Shown here piece by piece: positions 21,301 through 33,160 of a stretch of DNA of 64,000 bases. Both the position numbers and the translations under genes were made by a program. The notes under the pieces are model-generated. The model searched no databases and was not told the DNA's origin. It saw only the letters and a program-made list of their open reading frames with translations. The stretch comes from Pyrocephalus nanus. Lineage: Eukaryota; Chordata; Aves; Passeriformes; Tyrannidae. The stretch spans positions 96,769,739 to 96,833,738 of the forward strand of contig CM076259.1 of the NCBI GenBank assembly GCA_038380795.1, written 5' to 3'. Numbering within the stretch: position 1 is the stretch's first letter; the number at the start of each line of letters is the position of its first letter.

Positions 21301-24300
21301 CCTTTTGTAAGCTTTGGGTTTTAGCTGAAGTTTGTTAAATACGAGTGATTTTAATAAGAGTTATAATCCTCAGATTCATACACAAAAATAATGATGGTGT
21401 GTCAGCTTGTGTTACTTAAAGGCTGTAAACAATGTTTAGGTTCAAAACTAGTCTCCTACTGTAGGAAAAGCATATTAGAAACTGAAGATACACTATTAAT
21501 AAAATTCTTTACCAAAACATAATGGGATGAGGCTATATTCATGGAATATTTAATATTTAATAATATATGAGAAGAAAACAATGGCAATTTATCTTAAACC
21601 TTCTACAAAGCAAGTGAAATTTGCAAGTACATTTTTACTGGATAATTATTATACAGAAATGACATTAAAGAATTTTAACAAAATATGATTATTAAGAACT
21701 TTAGAAAGTTCCAATTCAAATAAATCTCTGAAAAATATGAAATTTTATAGTAAGATTAGAAATAACAGATACAAAAACATAATCTGCTTCGCAGTCGTAA
21801 GTACAGTCTTTCTCATACATTTATAATAGTCCTACCCTAAAAAATATAGTCATTCTTCAAAGAGGTTAGCAGTAGTACTTTTAAGGAAAACCCAGTTGAT
21901 ATGACCTCCTTAAGTGTCCAGAAGTCATTTATCAGGCCTTTGTTGAAGGTTATTATGGAAAGTGAGCAGATATTAAATGAGAACTAAATTTATGCACTAA
22001 TTTATAGGTGGTTATAGTGGAGGAAAGTTACCAGCAAAGTTTCGTATGCATCTGTCCTGGGATACCTGTTACTCAGCTCTGAAGAAATTTGAAGCATAAA
22101 TGTGTCAGAAATTTGTATTTCCCAGAAAAAGCTTGTTCATAACCATAAGAAAGATGTAAGCACAGAGCAGTAACAATATATACCTTCTCTGAACACTAAG
22201 ACTCAACCTAACACATCTTTTTTGTATTTTGGTTGGATTAGCTTTAAACTTCCATTGTTATTCACATAGTTTTTCTTGGAACTCGAGGAAAATAAACCAC
22301 CAACTTCATACAGAATGGAGCTGAAGGAACAAACCAATAGAGAGTTCCTATTAGTGTCAGTTGCTGAGCTGCTGAGGGACTGAGCATTGATGATAAAAAC
22401 TCCCTCTGCTAACACACTGAAATTGCATTCAAACTTCTTTTATTGTGACCTTCTGTGTCATTTTATTTGACTTTTTTTTTTTCAATATTTCACTAATTTC
22501 TCAATGACCTGTTATTCCCACACTTTTCGCTGAATATTCCTGTCTGTTCTGCAGAGGTTCAAACCTTTTTTTTTTTTTCTTTCAGTATTTATTTGCCTGA
22601 AAAATAACCCAAGTCCCAGATTAAGAAGTATATGTATTGTAGAAACACATGTCAAAAAGATCTAATTGCTTAGAACTGCTTCCTCAATTTCCTGACAACA
22701 CTGAACCCTTGACAGTGTGTAGGTGCAAAATGAGAATAGCAGAGGTAATAAAAAGAGCAATTAAAATTGTTGTAACTGGCCACTATTAAGGTCATAGTAT
22801 GAAGAATATCATCAGTGGACAGCAATTTATAGATTTGTCTGCAATCTTCATTTCTCTGTTTTACTTAAGCTTTATGAGAAAATACAATACAAATAAGGTT
22901 TAAAAGAGCACACTGGTAATCCACCTGGGTCTGGAAAAGTAATAAGAGCTAGCAACATAATAATTTCACAGAAAGAAAAAAAAACTAATAAGAAAAAAGA
23001 ATATATGTGAAACTTAGAGTCACTTTACTCTGACATTTTGGTTTTATAATAAATATTCTTTAGCAATATTGTTTGACTGGATTTTGTCATGCATGTGGTT
23101 TATTTTCCTGCCTCAATACATAACCTTAAAAAAAGGTTTAAAATTACAGCTCTGGTGGAGTTGTCACTGTTGCCTACAAATTCTGTCTTGATTTATAAAT
23201 AAGCACAAACCAACTTCCCATTTATATTGCTTTGTTGAATCTCTTCTTGCTATTCAGCAGTTTCAGTATATGTAGAAAAATCTGACTTTTCAAGACAAAA
23301 AATGTGATACTTTAGAAGCAGAGGGTTGAAAATTGCAGAATTATTTGCTTATTTATTCTTCTATTATTACTTTAGACCTTTTAACTATTGCAGTTAATGC
23401 ATGTAAGCTTCTAAGCAGCTTTTAATTTACTTTGAGTAAATGCTATGCCTAGTTTCTCAGACAAAACCTGCAACTTTCAGTATGCACTGACTCCTTGGTC
23501 CAGAAGTTCCAAGATACCTCAGACTGAAATAACATCTCATGAAGGTGCTGGACTACCACTCCCAGTGAATTCTTTGTCTCCAAACCTATTTTACCCTTAA
23601 TTTGTTTTGCCGAGTTGGGTACCATGTCTGTGCTCTGGAAAGTACTTGCTTTACTGATCTTCAATTTGTCAAGACCAAAGCATTCTGTCTGCATTTGCTG
23701 TTCCTTGGCATTCCTTCTTAGAGCACTGGTAGGCTGTGTTTTTTCTGCTCATCTTGAAAAAATGCTGCATTGATACCTGGGATACTGTTCTTCCCTCTCA
23801 CCTGCGGCATAAGCAAGCACAGGTCTGGCAGCACTGTGTAAGTTATGCTGCAGCATCAGAAGGAATTAATCACCTGAATCCTCATTCAAGTCATTTAGAT
23901 ACCTATCCAGCAAGCCAGCTGTATTCAGCAAAATTTTATTTAAGACTAATCATACACTTAGATTTTGATCTTTAAATGAGGTGAAAGTCATATCTGTAAT
24001 TGGACCTTAAAAGCTATTTTATGTCCCATTCAGCACTTTTAAGTACTTATGAAATTCAGAAGAGTTAGATCAGCATTTACATAATTTGAATAAAATTGAG
24101 ACAGAATTACATAATTGCAACATACACTTTTATCTTCCCAAATTACCCTCCCAGGTGGTTACAAGTACAGATACACTCAAACTAGTTCATTTAAAGCTTC
24201 AAATGAGGGGACAGTCAACTGCAGCTTAACTTAAACTGAAAAACCCACTTCAGCAGGATGAATTATTCTCCTCTGAGCTCTGCTCCTCTGTGAAAGCTAC

Positions 24301-24548
24301 AGTTCAGAACCAAGGAGATAGGCCAGACTCCAGAGGGGTGCACACAAATGCTAGGGATGGTTTTGCATTTGAAGTCTTGCAGCAACCCTTGCTGTTCCTT
24401 GTTCTTACTCTTTGCATACACAAATTATAAATGTCCTTGACTGCTAGCTGTACACAACAGTGTCTCCCCTTCCCACATATTAGCAAAACCTGACTGGGAT
24501 GTGCATTGCACATATATCTGCTTCTGCTTCTGTTCCCAGTTTGCCAAT

Positions 24549-24551
<3 letters not shown>
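18311..24551. other. Long repeat-poor AT-rich stretch
   Basis: More than 6 kb pass without a recognisable mobile element, which is notable beside the CR1-dense regions elsewhere in the window. T-runs occur at about 22471-22482 and 22567-22579. Open frames of up to 116 codons (19084-19434, minus) overlap others in antisense and show no known domain. No splice-bounded exon stands out. Absence of recent insertions may be chance or may reflect constraint. Confidence 0.5.

Positions 24552-24592
<41 letters not shown>
24552..24592 (+). repeat. Uninterrupted A41 tract
   Basis: Forty-one consecutive adenines follow 'ttgccaatagc'. An uninterrupted tract of this length is mutationally unstable, so it should be young or polymorphic in length. 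No AATAAA signal or recognisable retrocopy lies just upstream, so I do not call it a processed-pseudogene tail. The exact length is also subject to sequencing error. Confidence 0.9.
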
Positions 24593-24597
<5 letters not shown>

Positions 24598-27500
24598 CTG
24601 ATGTGGGTTTTTTACTTCGATATTAGATGAGCTTCTCCTGTAGTAATGTTTTCAGGAAATAAACTTGAAGTTCCCCTAATAGTTGCTAATGATTTGGAAT
24701 ACTAAATTACTGACTGCAAAGATTTGCACAAAGATGCTACAGATTAAATCAAATGGGTTGTTAACCACTGTACCCAAAACACTTTCTCAGTCCACTGCCT
24801 CAAAGATAATTTCAAACTCAGAAAGATCTGACTTACATATTTAACAGACACAGCTACAAATGAATGCATTTTTACCTTGTGTGAATGTGCCAGAGAATGT
24901 TATCATTAACCTTTGTACTTAACTCATAAAGAAGTAGAACCAATATTAATAATTCCCCAGCTAGGATGTTAATTATGACCCTGTTTGGCATAGGATAGAT
25001 AAGTTTCAAAAATTAAAAATGCTCTTTTCTGTCTTTTTTGAAATTTGAAGATTACTCTTGAGAATTTTGTGTAAGACATCATAATACATAGCAAGAATGG
25101 GGATGCGTAGTGTTTTCTATCATTTATTTTGAGGTCAGGACGATCTCTTATATCATGCTTGCATATTGCTTCATGAGTATAAGCCCTGATTTCAATTATG
25201 GTTGCTGGGCACTGCTCTAATTACCTAAAATAGAATCTGGTAAAATAAATGCTTTATAGAGTTTCTATAGGCTTTGTTAATACTATAAGTTAAATATTTA
25301 TATGAGCTCCTTTCCATATCCACATAGGTAACAACACCATAAATTAGGGCCATATGAGTCAACAAGTCTTTTCAGTAATTACTGTAATATAATATTGCAA
25401 ATGCTGACTGTGTTTCCAGGTGAATCTTTGTGTTGAAGCATACTTGTCATTTGCAAGGACTGAGCATGTGGAAGGCTTGTGTGTCTCTAATGGAGAACAT
25501 CAATACCTTCTACTGAACTGATATGTATTTAGGAAGCTACATTGAACTGACTTTTAAGAGGACCTGGGATCTTCAATCTTTAGCCCTCAGAATTATTTAA
25601 GGACTTGGTAGAAATTTATCTCAGGTTCCTAGACATATGTAAGAAGCTATGCCTAAGTTTTTAAGTTACTCCTGAGGACAGCTGTTTGAGAGATTGTAAA
25701 AATGAATGAGGAAAATAAAACCATACTTACTGTTGCCTCCTTCGCTTAAAAAGCTATACAATGGTTTAGATTTTAGATGTTTTGTCCAGAAAGTAAACAA
25801 TCTGGGTTTAGTGCCTGTTTCAGTCTAAGGATATTCAGATCTCCTACCTCCCAGATCCATTTGTTTTATGAGTCAGAAAATTAATTAATTTTAAAAAACC
25901 CAAAATAAAAAAAAAAATAATAAGAGGAATAGGGAAAAAAAAAAAAAAAAAAAAGGATCACACACCACCACAGAAACCCTCCAGCAACAAAATCTCAACA
26001 ATCTTCGTGGCAGGAGCCATACTCAAGCACTCTTGTAACTGAGACAAACAGTACTGCAAGGCTGTGCCTTCTGGATGCTCCAACTCTGGTGAAAGTGCCC
26101 TAGCAGGATGGGACACCATATCCCTTCTTGCATGCTGATCCTCTAGCAGCATCTCACTAGTACTGGCTATGTAAGGACATATATTACCCTCTCTTTTGTA
26201 ATTAGTCAAGAAGAATACCTTTTTTCTGTGAACTTCTAACTGCAGCACATAATGTCATGTATATTGACAACGTGTTTTCAAGGGACCAAAATGAGTTTGA
26301 TTAAGAAGTTTGATTTAGATCTAGCCACATTTAGGTGAATGCTAGGAAGCTAGCTGTTGAGGCCAATGTGCATTGAGAGCTGCGGGTGCAGAGGGAACTC
26401 AGTTGCCAGAGGCTTCCCTTCTCAGGGAGCTATTGAGGAAAGTTTCTTTAGATCATACTTTTCAATGTGAAAGCCTAAAACTGTTTTGGATTTGATCATA
26501 GGTCACTAGGATATTATTACCAGAGTTACTGTATCAGACTCAGAAGTGCTCTCGGAGTGAAAAAATACTGCTTTTATTCCTCCTCTGGAATGCACATATG
26601 ATTGCCTTTATTCAGTATGATGTCTTCATGCTAGCACAGCATCTTTTTTCATTCCTATTTACTCCCATATGGTTTGTTAATTAACTTTTCTTTGGAACTT
26701 ATGAAAAATGTTCTCCATATTTGCTGAGTCTTTCAGTAACGGTGTTCTCTCTTCCTTTGCCAAAATATACATGGCTTAACAGGTTTGAAATAACCAATTC
26801 ATAGTGTTAGCATGTGGTGGAATATTTGATATGCTTGGTACACAACAAAAAGGGCAATAAAAAACTATAATTTGAAAGCTGACGGAAGATAAATAACTTG
26901 CTTTGCTGCAAGTCCTCAGCCTTGATAAAAAACATAATCTGCTTAAGACACCAAAGGGTCAAATTAACTTTTTATCTCATCTACCTGAATATTTGCATTT
27001 CATATTTTGATGTTCTTTTTCTGTATGGTATTTCTAGAAAATACCTATAAAGTCAGATGCAAAATAAATATAGCTGAAAGTCTTCCTAAAGGTATTAAAC
27101 CACTCGAGGTTACACAGTGAACAACTCAGCTTTTCTGGATTTTGAAGCCAGTCTGACTTTTGGATGCATAATGTGAATGGAAGTGTATACTAATTTACAT
27201 GTAATTAGCATTGATATTTTATAAGGCTGATACAGTTTTACGCCTCTTTTAGTTGTCTGTTGCAAACAATCCTATATAGAGAGCATTCTGACATAGCACA
27301 GAACATTCTATGCACCTGGTTTTCACAAAATATGTATCTATTTCTTGTGAAGAATCTACTGTCATCAAAGAATCATGAACAGAAACAGCCACTGCTTTCT
27401 TTTGGTTCTGCTGGGGCTTTGTACTTCTATCATATGTTGCCCTCTATCCTTTTTGTCATTTATACTTGGGTGAAATGAATACCAAATGCCACTAAATATG

Positions 27501-30500
27501 AGTGGAAACCTTTCACATTTATTCTGAAGTGGCTACAAAGAGTACTGAACAGGAGAGAATCAGACCAAGATTAAGCTTCTGTTTAACTTGCTATATAAAT
27601 TCAAATGAAGTATAACTTTTTGAATTGAGAGAGAAAAGGACATTAAAATAGACTTCAAAGAGGAAAAAAGTGAAGAAAAGTTAACTCTCAATTGGAATTT
27701 CTGTTAACACAATCAGTCTTTCTCACTATGAATCACACCATGAGCATATGTCACTCCGAAGAGCCCTGCTGATAGCTTGGAGCTATAAGATTTGCATCAG
27801 CTTAGAATGTAACCCAGTATTTAAGAGCAGTATCTGCTTACAATTAGCCATGAAATATTTTAGAGAAAGCCAAAGACATATTATTTTAGTTTTCTCTGTA
27901 AAGCTCCTTTTTCTTGCCTATTAGCAGATGCCATGTATTTTCTTTGCCAAAATTGATGTTGTACTGGCAACAGAGCAGGGAAACACACATTCAAATTTTA
28001 TGTAAAAAGAGTGCTTTAATTAACATCTGGCCACTTCCAGAGACAAAATGCTAGACAATGTGTATCTCAAGCCAGACCCAGTATGGCAAGCCCTACTTTT
28101 CTGAAAACTTCTCTTAATCTTTTGTATTTCACAAATAAAATGAGGACCATTGGCAAGTAATTCTTATGGACCAAAAAACCATGACTTGTCCAGTATAGCT
28201 AGTATTCAGCTAAAAGTCTTTTTTGCTATCTTCTGGCTTTCAATAGACACCAGAATAAAACTTAAGGAACACAGTTCAGTAGAGAGAGATTAAACACTCA
28301 ATACATGCAAGAAAGGAAAAAAAGAGAATACACAATTGTATCCTCTACCAAGATAAAATAACAAACACCTGGTTAAGACAGGGAAAAATAGTGTCTATTG
28401 TGATTTCTTCCTTTACACCAGAAAAATGATGAGGCCTGTCTCAGGCATACTCTGACACCAAGCAATCTGCCTATTAGCACAACTGTTTAAGTGAAATCAT
28501 AAGTCTCTGTGTTTCCTTCTTCTCCAGCCATAAAAAGGTGAGGCTGGGCTCATGCTTATGTCAAATACTACATTTAAGTATTATAGTTTACTTTCTTTTC
28601 AGGGAAATCATCCACCAGGGTCACCGGGCTAATCACAACCCACTTTAAATCACTGGAAATGGGAAGAAAGTAGGAGTGAGAGAGGGAAAACAGACCAATA
28701 TATTGCTAGTGACATTTCCCAGTTTTTTAACTTATTTTCCTCTGAGACCTCTTTGTTCTTCCCAGAATCTTAGAAAGGATGATTCCCTGACCTTGCATTT
28801 CCAATAAAAAATGATTCAAGACTTTCTGAAGAAGTTTAGCAAATTCTCTTTCCCTTTTTCCCCGCAGTTCATTTATTCTGCCTTTCTTTTCTTCCAAGTG
28901 GTGTCTCAGTGTCTGATCCATGAAAGCCTCCCCTCCCACCTTTTAGAATTGGGAGCATAGCAACTGAGTGACACTCTATAAATAACAATTCTTGCTACTA
29001 GGAGAAGACCTTTCTTGCTTCTTCCCAGCTGGCAGGAGAAGAAATGTACCCAAAGAGATTACATCAGACTTGCTGTTTGTATGAAATACAGCAAGAAACT
29101 AAACTAAACTAAGTTAAAGAAAATAATAGCATTGTTTAACAGAGACATTTTCTTCCAGCGTCTTCTATTTATACTGATTCCAGGTATTAAAACAGCCTTG
29201 CTCCAAACTGTTCTGAATCTCTAAACAGCCTTGACGAAAATAAACTTTCTAAAAACACACTTTGATTTCCGTCATAACAACTGCAATCACAGTTTTGACT
29301 TTTTCTTGTAGACAATTAGTAATTATTGTTTTGATCTAGAAACATGAATGACTCTTCAGTTCAATCTCTTTTAGTCACTCATAAAATTATCTACCTTATT
29401 TTGTATCATAGTCCTTGTCTCAGATCCCAGCTATTCTGTATCATTCTGCTGCTGGGAGAGCTAACCAACAGCTACTTCTCCTTAGTAGGGTACAACATTA
29501 GTCTGTCCTGAGGTTGTGAATCAACATCTCATTGTCAAAACAGACAAGAGACCAGCCCAGAAACCAAAGCAGAAGATTATACTGTTATTTTGACTGATGA
29601 GCTTCCCAATAACTGCAGTTGGATTTAAATATATGATCCATTAAACACGCATTCTTTAACCTAAAGTACCCTTTGATGTTGAACTGGAAGAGATTTTTAT
29701 GACTGAATTATGATATAATGCATAAGGGTAAGCTAAAAAAATGAAAAATGGTATAAACTTAACAAAGAAAAGAATGTAGGAAATCTGAACCCTCTGTGAG
29801 TCTGGATTCACTTCTGTTGTTGCTATGCTCTGTTTGCATGACCAGGCTAAGATAAAAGCAAAGTAGAATGTTCTTCAGACTTAAAATATGTGTTCCTCAC
29901 TTAGAGTAGAAATAAATGATGCAAAGTGAGAGATTTTTCTCAAGAGTAATCTCTACAGAGGTTTTATTTATTTGAAACCAGACAGCTACAAACTTCATAT
30001 TATCAGGTTTCTCTAGAAGAATTCTAACACATTCAATTTTACTCTGCCCTCAAATTCACCTTCTGGTACATTTCTGACCTGTCTGGCTACTAACTGTGTC
30101 CCAGGCATTTTCTGTGTATTCAAGCTTCATTCTGGATAGGCAATTCTAATATTCCTTTAATGTTTTGGGAGAGATTTTAGGTGTGTGGGTTTGGGTTTGT
30201 CACTTAGCCTCATAGTCAGAGAACATTTCATGGCCTGTCTCATTTTTCAGAAAAGATGTCACCTTTCTCTCTTCAAGACCTGAGAAAAATCCAATTAAAT
30301 GAGGTATTTTCTTATTTTCAGTCACCTGAATTTTATATTTTGGGAAATTCCTGCCCCAAGTCTTTTTCCCCAAGACAACATAAAGTTTATTCCAGATATC
30401 TGCCACACTTCAATGAGCTTAAACCCCTCTACTGCTCTGTTACACCACCTGACTCCAAAACAGCTTTCTCTATATTCACAGCTTATAGGTAAGTCTGATT

Positions 30501-30950
30501 CCTGCTTCTTTGCATATTCAATTGTCAGTTGCCATCTCTCTTCAACAGACAGCTCAAGGGTAATTGTTTAAAGAGTTCGCCCACCCAAACCATGTCTTGA
30601 TGACAAAGCAGAAAGCACCACTCTTCTCAAAAGAGGGGTAGTTAACTCCCACCACAGAAGTCACCAGAAGCTCTGTGACCACATTTTCTTGAATATAAAT
30701 TAGAAATTAATACAATAAATAGCAACATTTTAAGTAAAATGGCACTTTACAGGAAAAAAGACTTTACCTTAGTATTTTTCAAAATTCTATATCATAAGTG
30801 TCCATTTTTATGGACATCCCAAGACACTGGAGAAAGATGGTTCTTTCCATCTTTCTTCCAACAACCATATACTTCAATTATCATAATCTTCAGCTTCTTT
30901 TTGAAAACAATACTGAATTTAACATATTTCAATATATTTCATCTGCAGAA
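24593..30950. other. AT-rich intergenic DNA with A-tracts
   Basis: No repeat family or gene is recognised. An A11 run (about 25908-25918) and an A20 run (25935-25954) flank a short AATAATAAGAGG segment. The less AT-rich stretch 25955-26250 contains a 96-codon minus-strand open frame with no known motif. Around 28010-28035 there is an AT-rich homeodomain-type string. Elsewhere open frames are short. Confidence 0.5.
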
Positions 30951-31395
30951 AAGGGATCTGTGGGTCTTGGCTGATGGCAAGTTACACATGAGTCAGCAGT
31001 GCCCTGGCAGCCAGGAGGGCCAACCATGTCCTGGGGGGCATCAGGCAAAGCATCGCCAGCTGGTCGAGAGAGGGGATTGTCCCACTCTGCTCTGCACTGG
31101 GGCAGCCTTACCTTGAATATTGTGGCAGTTTTGGGCACCACAGTATAGGAAAGATATAAAGCTGTTAGAGAGTTTCCAGAGGAGGGCAAGGAAGATGATG
31201 AAGGGCCTTGACGGGAAGCCAAATGAGGATCAGCTGAAGTCACTTGGTGTGTTCAGCCTGGAGAAGCCAATACCTCATTGCAGTTACAACTCCCTTGTGA
31301 GGGAAAGAGGAGGGGCACCCACTGATCTCTTCTCTGTGGAGACCAGAGACAGAACCTGAAGCCTGAAGCTTCCCAGGGGAGGTTTAGGCTGACTT
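30951..31395 (+). mobile_element. CR1 LINE fragment lacking both ends
   Basis: The element enters at 'gggatctgtgggtcttggctg', within the CR1 [15 protein letters not shown] block. It continues through 'cagcagtgccctggcagcca', a PHLEYCGSFG-like block at about 31100-31135, and 'agggccttgacgggaagcc'. It reaches 'caggggaggtttaggctg' at about 31376-31395 and then stops matching. The terminal ~300 bases expected of a CR1 copy are missing, as is everything upstream of the thumb region. CR1 copies are normally truncated at the 5' end only, so the missing 3' end implies a later deletion or rearrangement. Several stops and indels break the frame. The 79-codon frame at 31120-31359 is part of this relic. 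Confidence 0.92.
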
Positions 31396-31502
31396 GCACT
31401 GATCAGCTAGGTAGCAAGAATTAATATAAGGACAGCCACATGCAGTAGACTGTGAGATGCAAAACAGCATGCTAATGGAAAAAAATCATGACTGCAAGTT
31501 TA

Positions 31503-32220
31503 CACCAAGCTAGGTGGGAATGTTGTCTGCTTGAGAGTAGGAAGGCTCTGTAGAGGGACTTGGAAAGGCTGGATTGATGGGCTGAGGGAAGCTGCATGAG
31601 GATCAGTAAGGCAAAGTGAGAGGTCCTACCCTTGGGCTACAATAACATTGTTACAGGCTTGGGGAAGAGTGGCTTTCGAACTGCTCAGCAGAAAAGCACT
31701 TGGGGTTGCTAGCTGACAAAAAGGTCGTTGAGGTGCTGAAGTGTGTCCAAAGAAGAGCAGCAAAGCTGGTGAAAGGTCTAGAAAACATATCCCATGAAGG
31801 GCAACTGAGATAACTGGGTTGGTTTAGTTGTAGAGAGCAATGAGGTTCCCACTGAGCCTCCTCTTCTCCAGACTACCTGAAAGTAAGCTGTAGTGAGGCG
31901 GGGGGGGGGGGGGAGGGGGGGGGGATCAGTATCTTCTGCCATATCTCAATCAAAAGAACAAGAATGGCCTTAAATTGTGCCAAGAAAGGTTCAGATCAGA
32001 TAGCAGAAAAAAAAAGCTTTCGCTGGTTAGGCATTGGAATAACTTGCCCAGGGAGGTGATGGAGTCACTGTCTCTGGAAGTGTTCAAAAGGCATCCAGAC
32101 ACGACACTTACGGATATGATTTGGGGGTGATTATGGTGGTGCTAGGCGGATGGTTGGACTAGATGATCCTGAAGGTATCTTCCAACCTTGATGTTTCTGT
32201 GAGTTCTGTGAGTCTGTGAA
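31503..32220 (+). mobile_element. CR1 LINE, 3' end present
   Basis: This is a second plus-strand CR1, starting about 110 bases after the previous fragment. It begins with 'ctgtagagggacttggaaag' (LQRDLERL-type block) and 'aaggcaaagtgagaggtcct'. It goes on through 'gaagtgtgtccaaagaagag' and, after a G-rich interruption at about 31900-31924, through 'ggcattggaataacttgccc' and 'ggttggactagatgatcctg'. It ends in 'cttccaaccttg' and a decayed repeat tail of the GTTCTGTGAG type. The PHLEYC-coding block expected between 31735 and 31750 appears deleted, since 'gctgacaaaaaggtcgttg' jumps straight to 'gaggtgctgaagtg'. The copy is dead and moderately old. Confidence 0.9.
31900..31924 (+). repeat. G14-A-G10 tract inside CR1
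   Basis: Fourteen guanines, one adenine and ten more guanines lie within the CR1 copy at a place where CR1 has only a short purine run. It must have expanded after insertion. Such a tract can form a G-quadruplex, and it is a place where assembly length is unreliable. Confidence 0.9.
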
Positions 32221-32899
32221 AGTGTTAGCACTACAGTAAATATAGAGGATAAAATCATTATTAGACTTGGAACAAACTGAGTATGTATGTAACATTTGCA
32301 GCATTTCTTTTAGAATTAAACTGAAAACACTTTTTTTATGGTTGAAGTCTTTTCTTCCTTTAGTTTGTTCAGATCCATTGGCTGCTTACTTTACAAGTAC
32401 TCTATAAATGCAAAGTGCATTTTTGCGAAGACCTGAGCAAAGCCAACTTTGTTGAGATGAATGAAAAGACCTTTCAGTGACTCAGTGTGCCTTCCAGATT
32501 TTTGCTTAGTTCTGGCCAGGTTTGCTGAAGAAATCTCTATCCCTGTTTATCCACAAGAGTGTGCCGCACAGCTTCAGATTAGAAAGTACTAGTGAACTTT
32601 AATGAGAGTCCATTTCTTTTTCCAATTATTCATAACTGTATCTGAAGCCATCTTTCTAAATCTTTCTCCAGTGTCTTGGGGTTCACAAGCAACGAAAGAC
32701 CTAAGTGCGTCCTGAGGGCTGGACTTCTGCCCTAAATATAGGTTAACGATGCACCACCGAAAATCCATCAAGAGCTTTCAGAGCTCTTCAGTCAAGAATT
32801 AGAAAATTGACTGCATATTTCAAAATGGGAAAAAGTATCACAAGATAAATTAATGTTCATAGTGCTTCTACTAGTCTAATTCAGTTTCTAACTGGAAAT
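32221..32899. other. Spacer between CR1 copies, nothing recognised
   Basis: This is AT-rich sequence. The 60-codon minus frame at 32589-32771 has no known motif. Confidence 0.5.
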
Positions 32900-33160
32900 A
32901 ACCATAGATCCATAAAACAGTGTGGGCTGGAAGGGACATTTAGAGATCCTCTAGCCCAGCCTCTCTGTAATAAGCAAGTGCACCATCAGCTAGATCAGTT
33001 TGCTCAGAGCCCCATGTAGTTTTACCTTGAATGTTTCCAGGGATGAAACATCTAACACCCCTCTGGGCAACAGTGTACCACTGCCCTCATCATAAAAAAT
33101 TTCTTCTTTATAAAAAAATTTATTCCTAATATCTAGTCTGAATGGAATCTTGGAATCTTC
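32900..33160 (-). mobile_element. CR1 LINE (minus), last ~260 bases
   Basis: The left end 'aaccatagatccataaaaca' is a decayed complement of the CR1 tail. It is followed by 'ggctggaagggacatttaga', 'ccctctgggcaacagtgtac' and 'ttcctaatatctagtctgaa', which are the antisense of the ordered 3' blocks of CR1. Mutations in the tail repeat indicate an old copy. The right limit is approximate. It is 5'-truncated, as usual. Confidence 0.88.

Noticed and set aside
30739..31116. 125-codon plus-strand open frame
   Set aside because: Its second half is out-of-frame CR1 sequence and its first half is AT-rich unique DNA, so it is an accidental fusion across the insertion boundary.
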